64,000 bases of DNA from VFMC01 sp040398525 (lineage in GTDB: Bacteria > Actinomycetota > Acidimicrobiia > Acidimicrobiales > Ilumatobacteraceae). The stretch is from positions 1 to 64,000 of the forward strand of contig JBBATY010000014.1 of NCBI GenBank assembly GCA_040398525.1, given 5' to 3'. Within the stretch, counting starts at the first letter, position 1; every line of letters starts with the position of its first letter. The translations under genes were made by a program, and so were the position numbers. Under the pieces are notes generated by a model that was not told the DNA's origin, did no database searches, and was given only the letters and a program-made list of their open reading frames with translations. This document shows positions 59,414-64,000 of this stretch, one piece after another.

Positions 59414-59527
59414 GCAGCCGACCGCTCGCGGGCCGCGAATGGTCCGATCGGCCCACTGCGTGCCGAGGGTGCCGTCGACCACAATGATGGGGCAGGCAGG
59501 TGGTCCGGCCCGACAGCGAGGTGCACC

Positions 59528-59755
59528 GTGGTGAGCAAGCGCGACATCGTCATGGGGGTCGTCTTCGGCGTCGCCGGTCTGCTGCTCGTGTGGTGGATGG
59601 CCGGCGCCTTCACCGATGCCGCCCGGCAGGCCGAGGCGTCGAACGACCCGAGCCAGAACCTGTTGAACGTGGTGTGGATCGGCTTGTTGGTGCTCGCGCT
59701 GGCGAACATCGCAGCTGCTCGGGCGCGCATTCGGCGCAACGACAGCGACGACTGA
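59528..59755 (+). CDS. Small two-helix membrane protein
   Basis: A 75-residue protein with a helix at about 7-27, a short polar loop and a second helix at about 45-63, ending in a charged tail ARIRRNDSDD. I recognise no family. The start is GTG at 59528, with a GTG at 59531 as an alternative; GCGAGGTG lies just upstream as a possible ribosome site. It sits alone between udgB and the ABC transporter genes. Confidence 0.6.
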   Translation: MVSKRDIVMGVVFGVAGLLLVWWMAGAFTDAARQAEASNDPSQNLLNVVWIGLLVLALANIAAARARIRRNDSDD

Positions 59756-59848
59756 GCTTTCCTGGCGCGCAGCACGCCTGCCCCAGGGCAGCTTGCGGCT
59801 GTGCCAACATGTGCGGGCGCCCGAGGCGCAACGACAAGGGGGTTGTCG

Positions 59849-61633
59849 ATGGGGTGGTCGACGAGGGCAATGGCCGCTGGCGTGGTGGCGGCAGCGACGT
59901 GCGCGTTCGCCGGGGTGGCTGCGGTGGGCGCGGGGAGCGAAACCGAGGGCGTGACCCTGACGATCGGCCTGTTGCAGGACCTCGACTCACCGAACGTCAC
60001 GGCCGGCTACCTGGTGTCGTCGTACGAGGTGTGGAACCTCCAGTACGCCACGCTCACCGACAAGGCCGCCGCGGACTTCGCCATCGAGCCGGGCCTCGCC
60101 GAGTCGTGGGAGGCGTCCGATGGTGGCCTCACCTACACCTACCGACTCCGTGAGGGCCTCACCTGGAGCGACGGGACGCCGCTCACTGCCGAGGACGTGG
60201 CATGGACCGTGAACACGTCGCGCGACCAGGGCTGGATCAACCACTCGTCGATCACGGCCAACCTCGAGGCGACCGCTGTCGACGAGCGCACGGTCAGGAT
60301 CACCAGCTCGGTGCCCGACCCGAAGCTGCCGACGCTCGACGTCTACATCGTGCCCAAGCACATCTGGGAAGCGCCTGCTGCCGGCGACGTCACCACCTAC
60401 GAGGCGCTCGACGGCGTCGGCTCCGGGCCGTTCACCCTGAAGGAGTGGAAGTCGGGCCAGTCGTGGACGATGACCGCCAACCCGAATTACTGGAAGGGGC
60501 GTCCGGCGATCGACCAGGTCGTGTTCCGGGTGTTCACCAACGGTGACGCGATGGTCGCTGCGCTCGAGAAGGGCGAGATCGATGCGGCCCACTCCGTGCC
60601 GGCCGGGGCGTTCGAGCGGCTCCAGACCACCGAGGGGATCGAGACCGTCGTCGGCACACAGGGTGGCTTCAGCGAGCTGGCCATGAACGGCATGGCCGGC
60701 GGACTCGGCGACGGGCACCCGGCGCTGCTGGACCTGACCGTGCGCCACGCGATCCACCACGCGATCGACAAGCAGGCGCTCTTCGACCGGGTGATCAACG
60801 GCCTCGGTCGCCCCGGTCTGACCCTCGGGGTGTCGCCGGACCCGGCCTGGCAGCCCGAGATCCCCGAGGCCGAGCAGTACACCTACGACCCCGACCGGGC
60901 GCGCACGATGCTCGACGAGGCCGGCTACCTCGACACCGACGGTGACGGGGTGCGCGAGATGCCCGACGGCAGCCAGCCGCTCGTGTTCCGCTACGCCGAG
61001 CGTTCCGAGTCCGACATCGGTGCCCCGGTGCGCGAGCTGATCACCGGCTGGCTCGGCGAGATCGGGATCGGCACCGAGGTGTCGGTCTACGACGACACGC
61101 AGCTCACCGATGTGGTCGCCTCGGGCGAGTACGACCTCTTCGTGTGGGGGTGGACGCCCTTCGTCGACCCGGACCCGATGCTGTCGTACTTCACGTGCGG
61201 CCAGGTCACCACCTCGCTCGATTCGTACGGCTACAACGACGCCAACTGGTGCAGCGAGGAGTACGACGAGCTGTACACGGCCCAGAACCAGGAGCTCGAC
61301 CGGGCCGCCCGGATCGAGCTCGTGCACCAGATGCTGCGGCTCTTCTACGACGAGTCGACCTATGTGGTGCTGTTCGAGGACGCCGACCTGCAGGCCTACC
61401 GCACCGACCGTTTCGAGGGCTGGGTCCGTCAGCCGGCCGAGGCCGGCCCGGTGCTGTTCAGCAACACCTCGCCGAGCTACTCGCTGCTCACGCCGATCGG
61501 TGGCGGCGACAGCGACGACGGCGGCCTCGGCATCGGTGTGATCGTCGGCATCGCCGTCGGCGCGGCTGTGGCCGCGTTGCTGGCCTGGATGGCGATCTCG
61601 CGCTCGCGGGCCTCACGCGACGAACGCGAGTAG
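59849..61633 (+). CDS. ABC transporter family-5 substrate-binding protein with C-terminal anchor
   Basis: A 594-residue solute-binding protein for peptides or similar solutes (SBP_bac_5). It has a signal peptide (about 1-30, ending near VAAVGAG) without a convincing lipobox, then the binding domain: LAESWEASDGGLTYTYRLREG (about 72-92), GSGPFTLKEW and ANPNYWKG. The C-terminus has a GIGVIVGIAVGAAVAALLAW helix (about 562-584) and a basic tail, so it seems anchored by its C-terminus instead of a lipid. ATG at 59849 has a GGGGG run 7 nt upstream. First gene of an ABC operon. Confidence 0.88.
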   Translation: MGWSTRAMAAGVVAAATCAFAGVAAVGAGSETEGVTLTIGLLQDLDSPNVTAGYLVSSYEVWNLQYATLTDKAAADFAIEPGLAESWEASDGGLTYTYRLREGLTWSDGTPLTAEDVAWTVNTSRDQGWINHSSITANLEATAVDERTVRITSSVPDPKLPTLDVYIVPKHIWEAPAAGDVTTYEALDGVGSGPFTLKEWKSGQSWTMTANPNYWKGRPAIDQVVFRVFTNGDAMVAALEKGEIDAAHSVPAGAFERLQTTEGIETVVGTQGGFSELAMNGMAGGLGDGHPALLDLTVRHAIHHAIDKQALFDRVINGLGRPGLTLGVSPDPAWQPEIPEAEQYTYDPDRARTMLDEAGYLDTDGDGVREMPDGSQPLVFRYAERSESDIGAPVRELITGWLGEIGIGTEVSVYDDTQLTDVVASGEYDLFVWGWTPFVDPDPMLSYFTCGQVTTSLDSYGYNDANWCSEEYDELYTAQNQELDRAARIELVHQMLRLFYDESTYVVLFEDADLQAYRTDRFEGWVRQPAEAGPVLFSNTSPSYSLLTPIGGGDSDDGGLGIGVIVGIAVGAAVAALLAWMAISRSRASRDERE

Positions 61634-61638
61634 CCCGC

Positions 61639-62607
61639 GTGCGTGCCCGGTTCGTCGTCGGCAAGGTCGCCGGTTCGATCGCGACGCTGGGCTTCGTCCT
61701 GGTGGTGAACTTCTTCCTGTTCCGGGTCGTCAACGACGACCCGGTGAGCTCGATGTTCCGCGGCCGCAACCTCACCCAGGAGCAGCTCGACCGGCTGCGC
61801 GCGCAGTTCAACCTCGACGGCTCGAAACTCGAGCAGTTCGGTGCCTATGTGGGCCAGACGCTGCAGGGCAACCTTGGAGTGTCGATGCTGAGCCGACGTC
61901 CGGTGACGACCGAGATCGCTGATGCCCTGTGGCCGACGCTGCTGCTCGTCGGCACCTCGACCGTGCTCGCCATGCTGATCGGCACACTCATCGGGATCCG
62001 GGCGGGCTGGCGGCGCGGCAGCAGGTTCGACGTCGGGTCGACGGCGTTCTCGATGTTCACCTACTCCGTTCCGGAGTTCTGGCTCGGCATGCTGCTGCTC
62101 GGGGTGTTCTCCGTGCGGTTCGGCCTGTTCCCGACCGGAGGCATCGAGGACCCCGGTAGCACTGCTACCGGTCTCGCTCAACTGCTCGACCAGGCCCACC
62201 ACATGGCGCTGCCGGCGATCACGTTGACGCTCGCCTACCTGGGTGAGTACGCGATCGTGATGCGGTCGTCGATGCTCGACACGGTGCGCGAGGACTACCT
62301 GCAGCTCGCCCGCGCCAAGGGCCTGCGCGATGCCGACGTGCGCGCCCGGCACGCCGTGCCGAACGCCGTGCTCCCGCTGGTGAGCCTGTCGGCGCTCAAC
62401 TTCGGGTTCGTGCTCTCCGGGGCCATCGCCGTCGAGTCGATCTTCTCCTGGCCGGGGCTCGGCCAGGCGACGCTCGAGGCGATCCGCGGACCGGACTTCC
62501 CCATGCTGCAGGGTCTGTTCCTGCTGTTCAGTGCGGCGCTGATCGTCGCCAACCTGCTGGTCGACCTGCTCTACGGCCTGCTCGACCCGCGAGTCGGTGG
62601 ACGATGA
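61639..62607 (+). CDS. ABC transporter permease, DppB type
   Basis: A 322-residue permease with six helices. An N-terminal helix (about 8-27) precedes a periplasmic part with SSMFRGRNLTQEQLDRLRAQFNLDG. The EAA loop is YLQLARAKGLRDADVRARHAVPNAVLPLV (about 220-248). These match DppB/OppB permeases. The start is GTG, 5 nt after the SBP stop. ATGA overlap with the next permease gene. Confidence 0.9.
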   Translation: MRARFVVGKVAGSIATLGFVLVVNFFLFRVVNDDPVSSMFRGRNLTQEQLDRLRAQFNLDGSKLEQFGAYVGQTLQGNLGVSMLSRRPVTTEIADALWPTLLLVGTSTVLAMLIGTLIGIRAGWRRGSRFDVGSTAFSMFTYSVPEFWLGMLLLGVFSVRFGLFPTGGIEDPGSTATGLAQLLDQAHHMALPAITLTLAYLGEYAIVMRSSMLDTVREDYLQLARAKGLRDADVRARHAVPNAVLPLVSLSALNFGFVLSGAIAVESIFSWPGLGQATLEAIRGPDFPMLQGLFLLFSAALIVANLLVDLLYGLLDPRVGGR

Positions 62608-63554
62608 GCGCACCCACCGGCGACCTGCCCGGCGACATCGCCGACCTCGCGGGCGCAGTGGTGGTGTCGCCGCGCCGGTTCGCACGCGATCGGCGTCGTG
62701 CGTCGAGGCGCGACCTGTGGCGTCGGCTGCGACGCGACCGGCTGGCCATGAGTGGCCTCGTCGTGCTGATCGGGTTCGCGCTGATGGCACTGCTCGCACC
62801 CCTGCTCGTCGATCGCGACTCGCTCAGTGCCGTTGCGTCGATCGACAACCCGACGTGGTCGCCGCCGAGCCGCGACTTCCTCTTCGGCACCGATCACCTC
62901 GGGCGCAGTGTCGCGGCGCAGTTCGTCTGGGGGGCGCGCGTCAGCCTGTTCGTCGGCCTCGCGGCCACTGTGCTCACCATCGCCATCGGCGCGCTGATCG
63001 GCATCACCGCCGGTGTGCTCGGCCGCTGGGTCGACGCCGTGCTGATGCGCCTCACCGACTGGTTCCTCGTCGTGCCCTTCTTGCCGCTCGCGATCGTGCT
63101 GGCCGCTGTGCTCGGGCGGTCGGTGTGGAACATCATCCTCGTCATCGGGGTCACCTCATGGCCGGCGACGGCGCGGCTGGTGCGCGCCCAGGTGCTCAGC
63201 GTGCGTCAGCGGCTCTACGTCGACCGGGCGCGTGCGCTGGGCGCGACCCAGCGCCATCTCATCGGCCGACACGTGCTGCCCAACGTGGCCCCGCTGCTGC
63301 TGGCGAGCACCACCCTCGCCGTGCCGATCTCGATCCTCACCGAGACGTCGCTCGCGTTCCTCGGCCTCGGCGACCCGACCCAGACCTCGTGGGGGCGCAC
63401 GCTCGAGGAGGCCTTCCAGGCAGGCGCGATCGGGCGCAACGCCTGGTGGTACTACCTCCCTGCCGGCCTCGGGATCGTGACGGTGGTGCTTGCCTTCACC
63501 TTGTTCGGCCGGGCCCTCGAGGAGATCCTCGACCCGCGGTTGCGTGACCGATGA
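62604..63554 (+). CDS. ABC transporter permease, DppC type
   Basis: A 316-residue permease with an N-terminal basic cytoplasmic segment (1-45) containing many Arg residues, then a helix (about 50-70) and FGTDHLGRSVAAQFVWGARVSL, a DppC signature. The EAA loop is YVDRARALGATQRHLIGRHVLPNV, followed by TETSLAFLGLGDPTQTSWG. Coupled to the neighbours by ATGA overlaps on both sides. Confidence 0.92.
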   Translation: MSAPTGDLPGDIADLAGAVVVSPRRFARDRRRASRRDLWRRLRRDRLAMSGLVVLIGFALMALLAPLLVDRDSLSAVASIDNPTWSPPSRDFLFGTDHLGRSVAAQFVWGARVSLFVGLAATVLTIAIGALIGITAGVLGRWVDAVLMRLTDWFLVVPFLPLAIVLAAVLGRSVWNIILVIGVTSWPATARLVRAQVLSVRQRLYVDRARALGATQRHLIGRHVLPNVAPLLLASTTLAVPISILTETSLAFLGLGDPTQTSWGRTLEEAFQAGAIGRNAWWYYLPAGLGIVTVVLAFTLFGRALEEILDPRLRDR

Positions 63555-64000
63555 GTGTGCTCGAGCTGCGCGGGCTCACCGTTGCCTACCGCACCGAGGC
63601 CGGGCCGGTGCCGGCGGTGCGCGGCGTCGATCTGACGATTGAACGGGGCGAGAGCGTCGGGCTGGCGGGCGAGTCGGGGTGCGGCAAGTCGACGGTGGCT
63701 GCGGCGGTGCTGCGGCTGCTCCCGCCAGGCACCGAGGTCGGGGGACAGGTCCTGCTCGACGGCGAGGACGTGGCGACGATGAAGCCGGGCCGGCTGCGCG
63801 CCGTGCGCTGGACCGGCGCGGCGATCGTGTTCCAGGGTGCGTTGCACTCGCTCAACCCGGTGCGCCGGATCGGGTGGCAGATCGAGGAGGCGATCGAGCT
63901 GCACGGCACCCGTCGGGGGGCGGCGGTGAGGTCGCGCGTGCACGAGCTGCTCGAGCAGGTCGGGTTGCCGGCGTCGTGTGCCTCGCTCCACCCGCACCAG
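63551..64000 (+). CDS. ABC transporter ATP-binding protein, DppD type (partial)
   Basis: First 150 codons of an ATPase subunit; the gene continues past the window end. Walker A is GESGCGKSTVA (about 37-47), the Q-loop is VFQGALHSLNPVRRIGWQI (about 97-115), as in DppD/OppD. The ABC signature and Walker B lie beyond the window. ATG overlaps the DppC-type gene stop (ATGA). Confidence 0.9.
   Translation, partial: MSVLELRGLTVAYRTEAGPVPAVRGVDLTIERGESVGLAGESGCGKSTVAAAVLRLLPPGTEVGGQVLLDGEDVATMKPGRLRAVRWTGAAIVFQGALHSLNPVRRIGWQIEEAIELHGTRRGAAVRSRVHELLEQVGLPASCASLHPHQ

Overview
The window is a 64 kb, high-GC (roughly 70% by eye), densely coding chromosomal segment from an actinobacterium. The class Acidimicrobiia (Ilumatobacter-like) is my best guess, not a proven assignment. 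Actinobacterial markers are a mycothiol-dependent formaldehyde dehydrogenase (MscR), a WhiB1-like protein beside a PdtaS-type histidine kinase, a DUF3107 protein beside paired ArsA-family ATPases, the SCO1664/DUF3090/phosphatase trio, UdgB, an actinobacterial-type Lhr and a HelD/HelR motor. A complete System I cytochrome c maturation operon is unusual for the phylum. I see no rRNA, tRNA, CRISPR, IS element, phage gene or origin. About 62 protein genes fill the window; no gap exceeds about 200 bp (largest 53066-53263).

Layout. 1-10.1 kb: mreB, a CHAD protein, a PhyH-type dioxygenase, a crotonase, an RNB ribonuclease, a sugar-dehydrogenase lipoprotein with a thioesterase II, a nitroreductase, a methyltransferase and an ALDH7-type dehydrogenase. 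10.2-15.6 kb: an EthA-like Baeyer-Villiger monooxygenase, then a minus-strand glycan locus (epimerase, GT4, methyltransferase, toroid protein). 15.6-21.0 kb: dtd, then hemE-hemH-hemY-lnt. 21.1-34.0 kb: a large HD-GYP membrane protein with a Thr/Pro stalk, HelD/HelR, a DtxR-type regulator with a lipoprotein, a GT2 fusion and Lhr. 34.0-37.0 kb: TetR, a small membrane protein, a second crotonase and a class-E-like sortase. 37.1-43.7 kb: ccmABCDEFGHI, nine genes overlapping or nearly so. 43.7-49.0 kb: SixA, DUF4328, a molybdopterin oxidoreductase, Mrp with a divergent SufR-like regulator, mscR and DUF3107. 49.0-55.0 kb: two ArsA-like ATPases, pdtaS, whiB1, GDPD and a lipid kinase. 55.0-59.8 kb: etfBA, the SCO1664/DUF3090/phosphatase operon, udgB and a small membrane protein. 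59.8-64.0 kb: an oligopeptide-type ABC transporter cut by the window end.

Genes that work together: hemEHY makes coproheme/heme, while ccmA-I exports heme and attaches it to c-type cytochromes. Mrp, the SufR-like regulator and many Fe-S users (WhiB1, UdgB) suggest attention to Fe-S homeostasis. EtfBA, crotonases, the thioesterase and dehydrogenases point to fatty-acid or aromatic catabolism.

A recurrent signal is a -10-like hexamer (usually TAGNNT, often TAGCGT) ending 6-10 nt before the start codon of the first gene of a transcription unit, with no Shine-Dalgarno sequence. This implies that leaderless transcription is common here. It was used to choose several starts.
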